Shown piece after piece: positions 1-7,199 of a stretch of 7,199 nt of DNA. Location of the stretch: contig CAIUGQ010000526.1 of the NCBI GenBank assembly GCA_903898725.1, positions 1 through 7,199 of the forward strand, given 5' to 3'. The notes below the pieces were generated by a model that searched no databases, was not told where the DNA came from, and saw nothing but the letters and a program-made list of their open reading frames with translations. How positions within the stretch are numbered: the first letter of the stretch is position 1; each line of letters opens with the position of its first letter. The translations under genes and the position numbers were made by a program. This DNA comes from an uncultured Burkholderiales bacterium. GTDB lineage: Bacteria > Pseudomonadota > Gammaproteobacteria > Burkholderiales > Burkholderiaceae_E.

Positions 1-473
1 GCGGCGAGGTGCGCATCGAGCTGGTCGAGCAGTCCGCCGATGCGCGCGCCCGCGTGGGCACGCACCTGGCGCGCGCCCTCGTCGTTGCCGGCGTCGACCC
101 AGCGCTCGGGGTAGAACCATGCGATCAGCGCCGGCTGCAGCGTCGCCGACAGCCACGCGAGCCACTTGTAGGCATGGGCGCGCGCCGCGCTGCCCACCGG
201 CGGCAGCAGCCCGGCCGCCGGATGGGTGTCAGCCAGGTGCAGGCAGATCGCCGCGGTCTCGTAGAGCACGATCTCGTCGCCGCCGCGCGAATCGGTCAGC
301 ACCGGGATCAGGCCGTTCGGATTCAGGCGCAGGTAGTCGGGCGCCTTGTGCGCGTCGCGCGCGCGGTCGACGTGCACCCACTCGAAGGGCACGTCGAGCT
401 CGCGCAGCACCAGGTGCGGGATCATGCTCGCGGTGCTCGGATGACCGAACAGCCGCAGCCCGCCTGGACTCAC
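1..473 (-). CDS. Glutathione S-transferase family protein (3' end outside window)
   Basis: Probable cytosolic glutathione S-transferase that conjugates glutathione to, or isomerises, an electrophilic substrate. The window holds the first 157 residues of a family usually 200-230 long. The N-terminal thioredoxin-like domain spans about residues 4-85: it opens with LRLFGHPSTASMIPHLVLRE, has the glutathione-site NPNGLIPVL (51-59, cis-proline in IPVL) and then ETAAICLHLAD (73-83), close to the usual E-S/T-x-A-I pattern. The alpha-helical C-terminal domain begins near residue 97 and is cut by the window edge. Against E. coli GST, as I recall it, the beta-class catalytic Cys10 position is Ala15 here, with Ser16 next to it. 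The start is GTG at 473-471. It overlaps the esterase stop as GTGA and has GGGAG (486-482) eight bases upstream, so translation is probably coupled. Family assignment is confident; subclass and substrate are unknown. Confidence 0.9.
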   Translation of the reverse strand, partial: MSPGGLRLFGHPSTASMIPHLVLRELDVPFEWVHVDRARDAHKAPDYLRLNPNGLIPVLTDSRGGDEIVLYETAAICLHLADTHPAAGLLPPVGSAARAHAYKWLAWLSATLQPALIAWFYPERWVDAGNDEGARQVRAHAGARIGGLLDQLDAHLA

Positions 474-1423
474 CGGGTGCGCTCCCGGATCCAGCGGCAG
501 GCGCGCACGAGCGCGCGGTCGGCGCCGTCGAGCACGCCGCCCCAGTTGAAGAAGCCGTGGTGCATGCCGTCGAAGTGCTCGGTCTCGACGGCCACGCCGG
601 CCTCGTGCAGGCGCTTCGCGTAGGCATCGCCCTCGTCGCGCAGCACGTCGTAGCCGGCGGTGATCACCAGCGCCGGCGGCAGCCCGCGCAGGTCAGCCGC
701 GCGCAGCGGCACGGCCTGCGGCGACAGGGCGCGCGCCGCCTCGGCATCGAGCGGTGCGCCGAGGTAGTGGTCCCAGAACCAGGCCATCGTGTCACGCGTC
801 AGACCGTAGCCCTCGGCGTTCTCCGAGTACGAGGCGAAGCCCGCCGTGTAGTGGTCGGTGACCGGGTAGACGAGCAGCTGCCCGACCGCCCGCGGGCCGC
901 CCTCGTCGCGCAGGCGCAGCGCCACGGCCGCCGCGAGGTTGCCGCCGGCGCTGTCGCCGGCGACTACCATGCGCCCCGGATCGGCGCCGAGCGACGCGGC
1001 GTGCGCGAACGCCCAGCGCGTGGCCGCCGCGCAGTCGTCGGGCGCGGCCGGGAAGCGGTGCTCCGGCGCGAGGCGGTAGTCGACCGACACCACGACCGCA
1101 TCCGTACCGAGGCACAGTCGCCGGCAGACCGCGTCATGCGTGTCGAGGTCGCAGACCACCCAGCCGCCGCCATGGAAGAACACCACCAGCGGCCGCGGGC
1201 CGTCCGCCGCCCCGACCGGCGTGTAGACGCGCACCCGCAGCGGGCCCGCCGGCCCCTCGATCGAGCGGTCCTCGACCGTCACCGGCTCGGCCGGCTTCGG
1301 GATCAGCCGGGCCGAGGACTCGGCATAGGCGCGCCGACCGACGTCGACCGGCAGCAGGTTCAGCGTGGGACGGCCGACGACCAGCTGGTCGAGCAGCGCG
1401 CGGACTTGCGGATCCAGGGCCAT
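470..1423 (-). CDS. Alpha/beta hydrolase fold-3 esterase (HSL / family IV type)
   Basis: Carboxylic-ester hydrolase of the hormone-sensitive-lipase family, 317 residues, a normal length. No signal peptide is visible, so it is probably cytoplasmic. The oxyanion-hole motif HGGGW is at 84-88. The nucleophile elbow GDSAGG is at 156-161 with Ser158. The acid is probably Asp259 in YDVLRDEGDAYA, where the family usually has DPLRDEG. The base is His289 in MHHGFF (family HGF motif). VDYRLAPEHRFPAAPDD (114-130) is another family hallmark. The N-terminal 50 residues form the cap region. The ATG at 1423 has GGGAG (1437-1433) nine bases upstream. The gene follows the alcohol dehydrogenase by 18 bases and overlaps the GST start by 4, so it sits mid-operon. 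Family members act on short acyl esters, aryl esters or lactones. Its neighbour suggests an ester or lactone releasing a hydroxy acid or alcohol, but that is inference. Confidence 0.95.
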   Translation of the reverse strand: MALDPQVRALLDQLVVGRPTLNLLPVDVGRRAYAESSARLIPKPAEPVTVEDRSIEGPAGPLRVRVYTPVGAADGPRPLVVFFHGGGWVVCDLDTHDAVCRRLCLGTDAVVVSVDYRLAPEHRFPAAPDDCAAATRWAFAHAASLGADPGRMVVAGDSAGGNLAAAVALRLRDEGGPRAVGQLLVYPVTDHYTAGFASYSENAEGYGLTRDTMAWFWDHYLGAPLDAEAARALSPQAVPLRAADLRGLPPALVITAGYDVLRDEGDAYAKRLHEAGVAVETEHFDGMHHGFFNWGGVLDGADRALVRACRWIRERTR

Positions 1424-1441
1424 GTCGCGTGGCTCCCGGGC

Positions 1442-2512
1442 TCAGGGCTGCAGCACCACACGCCCCACGACCCGGCCGGCGGCCAGGTCCTCGAGCGAGC
1501 GGTTGACCTCGGAGAGCGGCCGCAGCGTCAGCGGGATCTCCGGCAGCGTGACCCGCTGCGCCAGTTCGATCAGCTCGCGCAGTTCATTGAGCCCGGCGAC
1601 GTACGAACCCTGCACCGCCATGGACTTGAGCGGGAACATCGGCACCGGGCAGCGGAACTCGCCGCCGAACAGCCCGACGATCACCACCATGCCGCCGCGG
1701 CGAACGATCGCGACGCCGAGCGCCGACGTCGACTCGGCACCGACGAAGTCCACCACGCCGAGCACGTTGTTGCCGCTCGCCTTGGTGATGGTCCGCGCGG
1801 CGTCGGCCGACGCCGGGTCGACCACCAGCGCCGCGCCGTAGCGCTGCGCGGCCTCGCGCTTGGCCGGGTCGGGGTCGACCGCGATCACCTTGGCCTTGGA
1901 CAGCGCCGACAGCAGCGCGACCGCGGTCATGCCCACGCCGCCGCAGCCGATCACCGCGATCCAGTCGCCGGCCTCGGCCTCGGGCAGCTTGCGGATGGCG
2001 CCGTACGCGGTGATGCCCGCGCAGGCGAAGGTCGCGGCACGCGCGGGGTCGAGCGAGCCGACCGGCACGAGGTAGCGCTCGTGCGGCACCCGGACCAGGT
2101 CCGAGTAGCCGCCGGGCAGCTGGATGCCGAGGTTGCGGGCCCCCTTGTTGCACAGATGGTCGTTGCCCGACAGGCAGGTCGGGCACTCGCCGCAGCCGAG
2201 CCACGGATAGACGACGACGCGGTCGCCGACCTTCGCGTCGACGACCTCGGGCCCGACCTCGACCACCTCGCCGCCGATCTCGTGGCCCATCGTCACCGGC
2301 AGCTTCGTGCCGGCGCGCTCGAGCGAGGACAGCTTGCCGCCGCCCATGTCGAAGCCCCCGGCCTGGATGTGCAGGTCGGAGTGGCAGATGCCGCAGTGGG
2401 TGACGCGGATCGTGACCTCGCGTCCGGACGGCGCCGGCAGCGTCTCCTCGATGGGTTCGAGCGCGGCGCCCCATTTCGGGAACGCCCAGCGATGCGCGCA
2501 GCGGTAGTCCAT
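1442..2512 (-). CDS. Zinc-dependent NAD alcohol dehydrogenase, ChnD-like medium-chain family
   Basis: Medium-chain dehydrogenase/reductase that oxidises an alcohol to an aldehyde or ketone in the cytoplasm; 356 residues, full length. Catalytic zinc ligands are Cys40 (in CGICHSD), His77-Glu78 (GHE) and Cys164 (ACAGITAYGAI). The structural zinc lobe is Cys107, Cys110, Cys113 and Cys121. The Rossmann motif GCGGVG is at 189-194. Asp213 at the end of the next strand (VIAVDPDP) favours NAD over NADP. The FDMGGGKLSSL insert (54-64), PWLGCGEC, LGIQLPGGYSDLVRVPHERYLV and GLFGGE...QGSYV segments resemble 6-hydroxyhexanoate dehydrogenase ChnD as I remember it, so a medium-chain or omega-hydroxy substrate is plausible but unproven. 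The ATG at 2512 is fixed by AGGAGG seven bases upstream; an out-of-frame ATG at 2519 is too close to that site. It is the first gene of the dehydrogenase-esterase-GST unit. Confidence 0.94.
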   Translation of the reverse strand: MDYRCAHRWAFPKWGAALEPIEETLPAPSGREVTIRVTHCGICHSDLHIQAGGFDMGGGKLSSLERAGTKLPVTMGHEIGGEVVEVGPEVVDAKVGDRVVVYPWLGCGECPTCLSGNDHLCNKGARNLGIQLPGGYSDLVRVPHERYLVPVGSLDPARAATFACAGITAYGAIRKLPEAEAGDWIAVIGCGGVGMTAVALLSALSKAKVIAVDPDPAKREAAQRYGAALVVDPASADAARTITKASGNNVLGVVDFVGAESTSALGVAIVRRGGMVVIVGLFGGEFRCPVPMFPLKSMAVQGSYVAGLNELRELIELAQRVTLPEIPLTLRPLSEVNRSLEDLAAGRVVGRVVLQP

Positions 2513-2519
2513 CCGTCAT

Positions 2520-2525
2520 CCTCCT
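2520..2525 (-). promoter_or_regulatory. Strong Shine-Dalgarno of the alcohol dehydrogenase
   Basis: On the minus strand this reads AGGAGG, a full anti-16S match, followed by seven bases (ATGACGG) and the ATG at 2512-2510. It decides the dehydrogenase start. The ATG inside the spacer is in another frame and begins one base after the site, so it is unlikely to be used. This is the best ribosome binding site in the window, as expected for the first gene of a unit. Confidence 0.8.
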
Positions 2526-2554
2526 GTCGTGTCGTCGGTCGTGCGTGGAGTCGG

Positions 2555-2583
2555 ATCATGCACCGGCGCCGGACACTTGGCGA
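2555..2583 (-). promoter_or_regulatory. Weak candidate sigma-70 promoter for the dehydrogenase-esterase-GST unit
   Basis: In the 137-base gap between the kinase stop and the dehydrogenase start, the minus strand carries TCGCCA (2583-2578, 4 of 6 to TTGACA), a 17-base spacer and CATGAT (2560-2555, 4 of 6 to TATAAT). Transcription would start near 2548 and give a leader of about 35 bases. The spacer contains the perfect palindrome CCGGCGCCGG (2563-2572), which could be an operator or chance in this GC-rich DNA. Spacing and position fit; the hexamers are poor. Readthrough from the kinase gene is an alternative. Confidence 0.3.
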
Positions 2584-2649
2584 CCGGCCGCCCCGGCACG
2601 CGGAACAGGGCGGCGCGGGCCGCGTCACCGGGCGCGCCCCGGACCGGAC

Positions 2650-4458
2650 TCAGGCCTCGGCCGCGACCCCGGCGGGCTCGACCGGCAGGCGCACGACGAA
2701 GCACGCGCCACGGCCCGGCCCGTCGCTGTGCGCCGAGACCTGTCCACCGTGCAGCGCCACCAGGTTCCTGACGAGCGACAGCCCGATGCCGAGCCCGCCC
2801 TGCGCGCGGTCGCTGCCGGACTCGACCTGCGTGAACAGGTCGAAGACGCGGTCGAGCTGCTCGGGCGGCAGCCCGATGCCGGTGTCGCGCACGCGGATCT
2901 CCACGCCCTCGCCGGTGTCGGCCACCGAGACCTCGACGAAGCCGCCCGGATCGGTGTACTTCGACGCGTTCGACAGCAGGTTCTCCAGCACCTGTGCGAG
3001 CCGCAGGCTGTCGGCCGCCACGATCGGCGAGCTCGGCGGCAGCCGCAGCGCGATGCGCTGGTTACGCTGCTCGAGCACGGGCCGGATCGCCTCGACGGCC
3101 TCGGTCACCGCATCGGACACCGCGAGCGGTCGCCGATCGAGCGCGATCTTGCCCTGCGTGATCCGCGAGACATCGAGCAGGTCGTCGACCAGTCGCGTGA
3201 GCTGGCGCACCTGGCGGTCGGCCATCGCGACCGCGCGGCGCTGCGTGACGTCCGCCGCGAGCGTGCGGGCGAGCACGGCGATCGCGTTGCGCAGCGGCGC
3301 GAGCGGGTTGCGCAGCTCGTGCGCCAGCATCGCGAGGAACTCGTCCTTGCGGCGGTCGGCCTCGCGCAGCGCGGCCACCGCCCGCTCGCGCTCGAGCTCC
3401 TTGTCGCGCTGCACCCGACTGGCCTCGCGCAGCGACTCGAACAGCGTCGCCACCTGCGTGACCGGCGAGCGCCGCGCGGTGACCGGCGCCCCGGCCGCCA
3501 GCGCGCGCGCATCGAGCGCGACCGACTCGACCGCCCGCGAGATCGAGCGGCCGAGCAGCACGCTCGCACCGGCGCCGACCGCGAGCACCACGAGGCCGAA
3601 GGCCAGCAGCACGCCGAGCGAGCGACGCAGCGCGCTGTCGAGCACGCCCGCCGGCACGCCGATCGTCACCGTCCAGCCCGAGGGCAGCTGCTGCCAGGCA
3701 GCCAGCACCGTGACGCCGTCGAGCGTGGTCAGCCGGTCGACGCCGCGCGCCGGCGAGGCGCGCAGCGCGGCCTGCAGGTCCTCCGTCGCTGCCTGCCCGA
3801 AGAGCCGTGCCGCATCGCGGCTGCGTGCGACGATGCGCATCTGACGGTCGACGACCGAGGCGACCGCGCCCTCGCGGTACAGCTGCTCGCCGACGAAGCT
3901 CGAGAGCACGTCCGGACCGAGGCGCGCGCTCAGCACCCAGCGCACCGCACCGTCGCGGAACACCGGCACCGCCACGCCGATCGCGCGCTCGCCGGTGCGA
4001 CGGCTGGTGAAGATGTCGGAGACCACCGGACGGCCGCTGCGGATCGCCTCCTTCAGATGGTCGACATCGACCCGCAGCGGCGGCGTGGGGCTGAACGGCA
4101 GCGCCGCGTTGAGCAGCACGTCGCCCTGGAGGTCGGTGACGACGATGTTGTCCCAGCCGTCATTGCGCGAGATCAGGGTCCGGGCATAGGCGTGGAACTC
4201 GGCGAACCCGTCGGGTCCGAGCGTCGGGAACTCGGCGAGCCGCTGCAGCTCGCGGATCGAGCCGGCGATCTCGCGATCGAGCGCGACCGCGAGCGTGGCC
4301 GCGACCTGCTGCAGATCGCGCCGCGCCTCGGCCCGGCCGTTCTGCCACACCAGCTGCAGCAGCCAGAGCGCGAACGCGAGCAGCGGCAAGGTCGCCAGCG
4401 CCGACAGCGTGACGAGCAGCGTCTGCAGGCTGACGGTTCGGGAGGCCCGCATCGGCAT
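2650..4458 (-). CDS. Membrane-bound sensor histidine kinase with Cache-like periplasmic domain
   Basis: Two-component sensor kinase of 602 residues in the inner membrane. A first hydrophobic helix lies at about 12-37. A periplasmic region of about 245 residues follows; PVVSDIFTSRRTGERAIGVA and the following VPVF resemble a double-Cache (dCache_1) ligand sensor. The second helix is at about 280-303, then a poor HAMP-like segment (303-347) and a charged coiled coil (345-372). The HisKA H-box EFLAMLAHELRNPLAPLRN gives His380 as phospho-acceptor. The ATPase domain has an N-box ENLLSNASKY (492-501), G1 box DTGIGL (525-530), an F-box at 539-544 (FDLFTQ) and G2 box GGLGIGL (554-560). It ends at residue 602 without the receiver domain often fused to kinases with this H-box. 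No response regulator lies beside it, so its partner and signal are unknown. The ATG at 4458 is the first in frame; Met3 (4452) is an alternative. Its ribosome binding site is weak. Confidence 0.93.
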   Translation of the reverse strand: MPMRASRTVSLQTLLVTLSALATLPLLAFALWLLQLVWQNGRAEARRDLQQVAATLAVALDREIAGSIRELQRLAEFPTLGPDGFAEFHAYARTLISRNDGWDNIVVTDLQGDVLLNAALPFSPTPPLRVDVDHLKEAIRSGRPVVSDIFTSRRTGERAIGVAVPVFRDGAVRWVLSARLGPDVLSSFVGEQLYREGAVASVVDRQMRIVARSRDAARLFGQAATEDLQAALRASPARGVDRLTTLDGVTVLAAWQQLPSGWTVTIGVPAGVLDSALRRSLGVLLAFGLVVLAVGAGASVLLGRSISRAVESVALDARALAAGAPVTARRSPVTQVATLFESLREASRVQRDKELERERAVAALREADRRKDEFLAMLAHELRNPLAPLRNAIAVLARTLAADVTQRRAVAMADRQVRQLTRLVDDLLDVSRITQGKIALDRRPLAVSDAVTEAVEAIRPVLEQRNQRIALRLPPSSPIVAADSLRLAQVLENLLSNASKYTDPGGFVEVSVADTGEGVEIRVRDTGIGLPPEQLDRVFDLFTQVESGSDRAQGGLGIGLSLVRNLVALHGGQVSAHSDGPGRGACFVVRLPVEPAGVAAEA

Positions 4459-4489
4459 GGATGGACCCGGGGGCTGACCGTGGCGGCCC

Positions 4490-4518
4490 AGTGTATCGAG
4501 AAGCCCGTGCGCTGTCAG
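4490..4518 (-). promoter_or_regulatory. Probable sigma-70 promoter of the histidine kinase
   Basis: On the minus strand the 73-base gap between the GIY-YIG-like gene and the kinase holds CTGACA (4518-4513, 5 of 6 to TTGACA), exactly 17 bases, and TACACT (4495-4490, 4 of 6 to TATAAT, keeping the key TA at the start and T at the end). The expected transcription start is near 4483, leaving a leader of about 25 bases before the ATG at 4458. The patch is visibly richer in A and T than its surroundings. It suggests the kinase is transcribed separately from the upstream ettA block. Confidence 0.6.
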
Positions 4519-4531
4519 GCACGCCGGTCCC

Positions 4532-4864
4532 TCAGGCCTGCCAGACCGCGTAGCCTTCGGCGCGCAGGCCGATGGCCAGCTCGACCTCCATGTCGCGGGC
4601 CGCCTCGTAGGGCATCGGGTTGGCCCAGGCGTACAGCTCGGGCACGAGGCGCAGCCCGTACTCGCGCACGTAGCGGTTCGCCTTGACCCCGGCCTTGTGC
4701 CGCGCGAGCCGCAGCTCGGGCGTCAGACCGGTCATGCCGACGTAGAGGCAGGGCCGCGTCGCATCCCAGTCCGGGTTGGCGCGGGCGAAGCTGCGGTCGT
4801 TCATCACGCGATCGTCGAGGAGCACGACGTACACATGGTGGCGATGACGCGCGCGGGCCCCCAT
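4532..4864 (-). CDS. Small GIY-YIG-like domain protein (conserved hypothetical)
   Basis: A 110-residue soluble protein that looks like a minimal GIY-YIG domain. The first half-motif is VYVV (11-14, Tyr12). The second is LYVGMTG (40-46, Tyr41 and Gly43). LTPELRLARHKAG then offers the usual Arg (Arg52) and His (His56), and Glu93 in YEAARDMEVEL is the likely metal ligand. The two half-motifs are about 25 residues apart, longer than in typical members, and the insert LDDRVMNDRSFARANPDW is polar. The C-terminus is GYAVWQA. I recall close relatives in betaproteobacteria carried as hypothetical or GIY-YIG proteins. Nuclease activity is possible but unproven. I chose the ATG at 4864, 13 bases after the DUF748-like stop; the frame stays open to an earlier start at 4930, but that would overlap the upstream gene by about 50 bases and adds unconserved-looking residues. 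The ribosome binding site is weak, consistent with coupling to the upstream gene. Confidence 0.75.
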   Translation of the reverse strand: MGARARHRHHVYVVLLDDRVMNDRSFARANPDWDATRPCLYVGMTGLTPELRLARHKAGVKANRYVREYGLRLVPELYAWANPMPYEAARDMEVELAIGLRAEGYAVWQA

Positions 4865-4877
4865 CGCGGTCGCGGGC

Positions 4878-6044
4878 TCAGCGGCCGAGCAGGCCCCGGA
4901 TCGCACCGAGCGCGCGGTCCCCGGCCGCACCGGCCGTCCCGCGCAGCAGGTCGCCGAGCCCGCTGCCGAGCTTCGAGGCGATCGCCGACGCCGCCTGCAC
5001 CGCGATGTCGTCCGACAGCGAGAAGCGCGGATCGTCGAGCCGGCCGTCGATGACGAACTCCAGCTCGATGCGGTCGGCGCGGTCCTTCAGGAGCGCCACC
5101 GCGGCATCGCGCGACAGGTCCCCGAGGCCGCCGCGGCCGGTCGGTGCGAGCTGCAGCCCGGTCACCGCGAGCCGGCCCGGCGCGTGGACGCGGCGCGCTT
5201 CGACGGCGGCGTCCAGATCGAGATCGAGCGCACCACCGGTCACCCGCAGATCGAGCGAGCGCCGCAGGTAGGGCGCGAGCGCCACCAGGTCGACGCCGCG
5301 CAGCGTGGTGCGCACGCGCGCCTCCCCGCGGCCGATCACGAGGCTGCCATCGAGCGCGATCCGGCCGTCGCGGCCGCGAGCGGCATCGCCCTTGACGATG
5401 CCGGTGAGCCGCAGGGCGCTGGGCGAGGCCAGCGCCGGCAGACGCAGGTCGGTGATCGATGCCTCGACCTGCTCGATGCGCACCACGTGGGCCGGGCTGC
5501 GGACCGTGGTGTCGAACACCTCGATCGTGCCGTCGTGCAGCGTGATCCGCCCGACGCTCGCGGTCTCCGCCGGGCCCGGTGCACCCGATGCGGCACCGGC
5601 CGGCGCATCGGCGCCGCGCCAGCCCGGCGCCGGCGCGGTCAGCGCGATCGCGGCACGGTGGTTCCCGTCGAGGCGCGGCGTGACCCGCAGCCGACCGTCA
5701 CCCGCCCGCAGCACGGAGAAGTAGCCGCCCTCGATGCGCACGCTGGCGACGCGCGCCTGTCCGGACAGGAGGGTGCGCAGCTCGGGCACGACCACGATGC
5801 GTCGCGCGGTCACCGTGACCGGTGCCGGCCAGCCTTCGATCCCCGGCACATGCAGGCCGATGATCTCGATGTGGCCGAGGCCGAGCGAGAGCGACTCGAA
5901 GCGGCCCTCGGGGCCGAGGGCCTGCTGGATGCGGTGCTCGATCGCGCGGGCCGCGAGCGTCCAGGCGGTGGCGGCGAGCACCGCCGCGAGCGCGAGCACG
6001 ATCGCGATGACACGAGCCACGCGCAGGCCCGACATCGCGCTCAC
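4878..6044 (-). CDS. AsmA-like / DUF748 domain membrane-anchored protein
   Basis: A 388-residue protein with one N-terminal membrane helix (about residues 10-32) and no cleavage site that I trust, so most of it should lie in the periplasm. The body is rich in alternating beta-strand pattern. It carries features of the AsmA/DUF748 group: a GTIEVFDTTV segment near 172-181, VDLVALAPYLRR (251-262) before repeated short strands (LDLRVTGGALDLDLD), and near the end DGRLDDPRFSLSDDI (333-347). Residues 137-162 are an Ala/Gly/Pro-rich linker, and the tail after 357 is Gly/Leu/Ala-rich and helical. AsmA-like proteins are linked to envelope lipid transport and outer-membrane assembly, but no function is established for this one. 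The start is GTG at 6044 or, nine bases inside, ATG at 6035; neither has a clear ribosome binding site. The stop of ettA is 19 bases upstream, so it is probably in the same transcript. Confidence 0.8.
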   Translation of the reverse strand: MSAMSGLRVARVIAIVLALAAVLAATAWTLAARAIEHRIQQALGPEGRFESLSLGLGHIEIIGLHVPGIEGWPAPVTVTARRIVVVPELRTLLSGQARVASVRIEGGYFSVLRAGDGRLRVTPRLDGNHRAAIALTAPAPGWRGADAPAGAASGAPGPAETASVGRITLHDGTIEVFDTTVRSPAHVVRIEQVEASITDLRLPALASPSALRLTGIVKGDAARGRDGRIALDGSLVIGRGEARVRTTLRGVDLVALAPYLRRSLDLRVTGGALDLDLDAAVEARRVHAPGRLAVTGLQLAPTGRGGLGDLSRDAAVALLKDRADRIELEFVIDGRLDDPRFSLSDDIAVQAASAIASKLGSGLGDLLRGTAGAAGDRALGAIRGLLGR

Positions 6045-6063
6045 GCCCGCCGGGCCGGGGCGC

Positions 6064-7199
<1,136 letters not shown>

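Noticed and set aside
2604..2640. GC-rich inverted repeat downstream of the kinase (GGCGCG ... CGCGCC)
   Set aside because: Six pairs with a loop of about 15 bases and no T-run; expected by chance in DNA of this composition, so not called a terminator.
119..3844. A 1241-codon open frame on the plus strand, antisense to four genes
   Set aside because: It lies in the register exactly complementary to the esterase and dehydrogenase codons. There, antisense stops need the sense codons TTA, CTA or TCA, which are rare in this GC-rich DNA. The product is low-complexity Arg/Ala/Pro/His with no recognisable domain, while the opposite strand has complete enzyme motifs.
4501..4526. Possible terminator after the GIY-YIG-like gene: CGTGC, 8-base loop, GCACG
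   Set aside because: The stem is only five pairs, no T-run follows, and the loop holds the better-supported -35 hexamer of the kinase promoter.
2545..4686. A 713-codon open frame on the plus strand
   Set aside because: Same explanation: it is in the complementary register of the histidine kinase, whose H, N and G boxes are intact. Its product is Arg/Ala/His-rich without domain structure.
4865..4930. An earlier start for the GIY-YIG-like protein at 4930
   Set aside because: It would overlap the end of the upstream gene by about 50 bases and add 22 residues with no domain resemblance; the ATG at 4864 falls just after the upstream stop.

Overview
This is a gene-dense, very GC-rich window (about 70% by eye, with G or C at most third codon positions). 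It looks like the chromosome of a betaproteobacterium, most likely Burkholderiales. The base composition, the EttA sequence (including the Walker B variant DEPSNDLD) and the small GIY-YIG-like protein point that way, but this is an inference from family recall and was not tested by a search. All seven genes I can support lie on the minus strand, so transcription runs from high to low coordinates. There are no RNA genes, mobile elements, CRISPR arrays or substantial repeats, and no gene-free stretch longer than about 140 bases.

Right-hand block (7199 down to 4532): the 3' two thirds of ettA, which encodes an ABC-F ribosome-associated ATPase; then, after 19 bases, a single-pass membrane protein of the AsmA-like/DUF748 group; then, after 13 bases, a 110-residue GIY-YIG-like protein. 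The tight spacing suggests one transcript. Its promoter would lie upstream of ettA, outside the window.

Middle (4531 down to 2650): a 73-base gap holds a good sigma-70-like promoter (CTGACA, 17 bases, TACACT). It reads into a 602-residue membrane sensor histidine kinase with a Cache-like periplasmic sensor, a HAMP-like linker, HisKA and HATPase domains. The kinase has no receiver domain, and no response regulator gene is visible nearby.

Left-hand block (2649 down to 1): after a 137-base gap with a strong Shine-Dalgarno and only a weak promoter candidate comes a compact three-gene unit. It encodes a zinc- and NAD-dependent alcohol dehydrogenase resembling 6-hydroxyhexanoate dehydrogenase ChnD, an HSL-type esterase or lactonase, and a glutathione S-transferase cut off by the window edge. 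Spacing is 18 bases and then a 4-base GTGA overlap, which suggests co-translation. Hydrolysis of an ester or lactone followed by oxidation of the freed alcohol is a sensible joint role, but the substrate is unknown.

I found no convincing new system. The most useful leads are the dehydrogenase-esterase-GST unit, the orphan kinase with its promoter, and the unusual spacing in the GIY-YIG-like protein.
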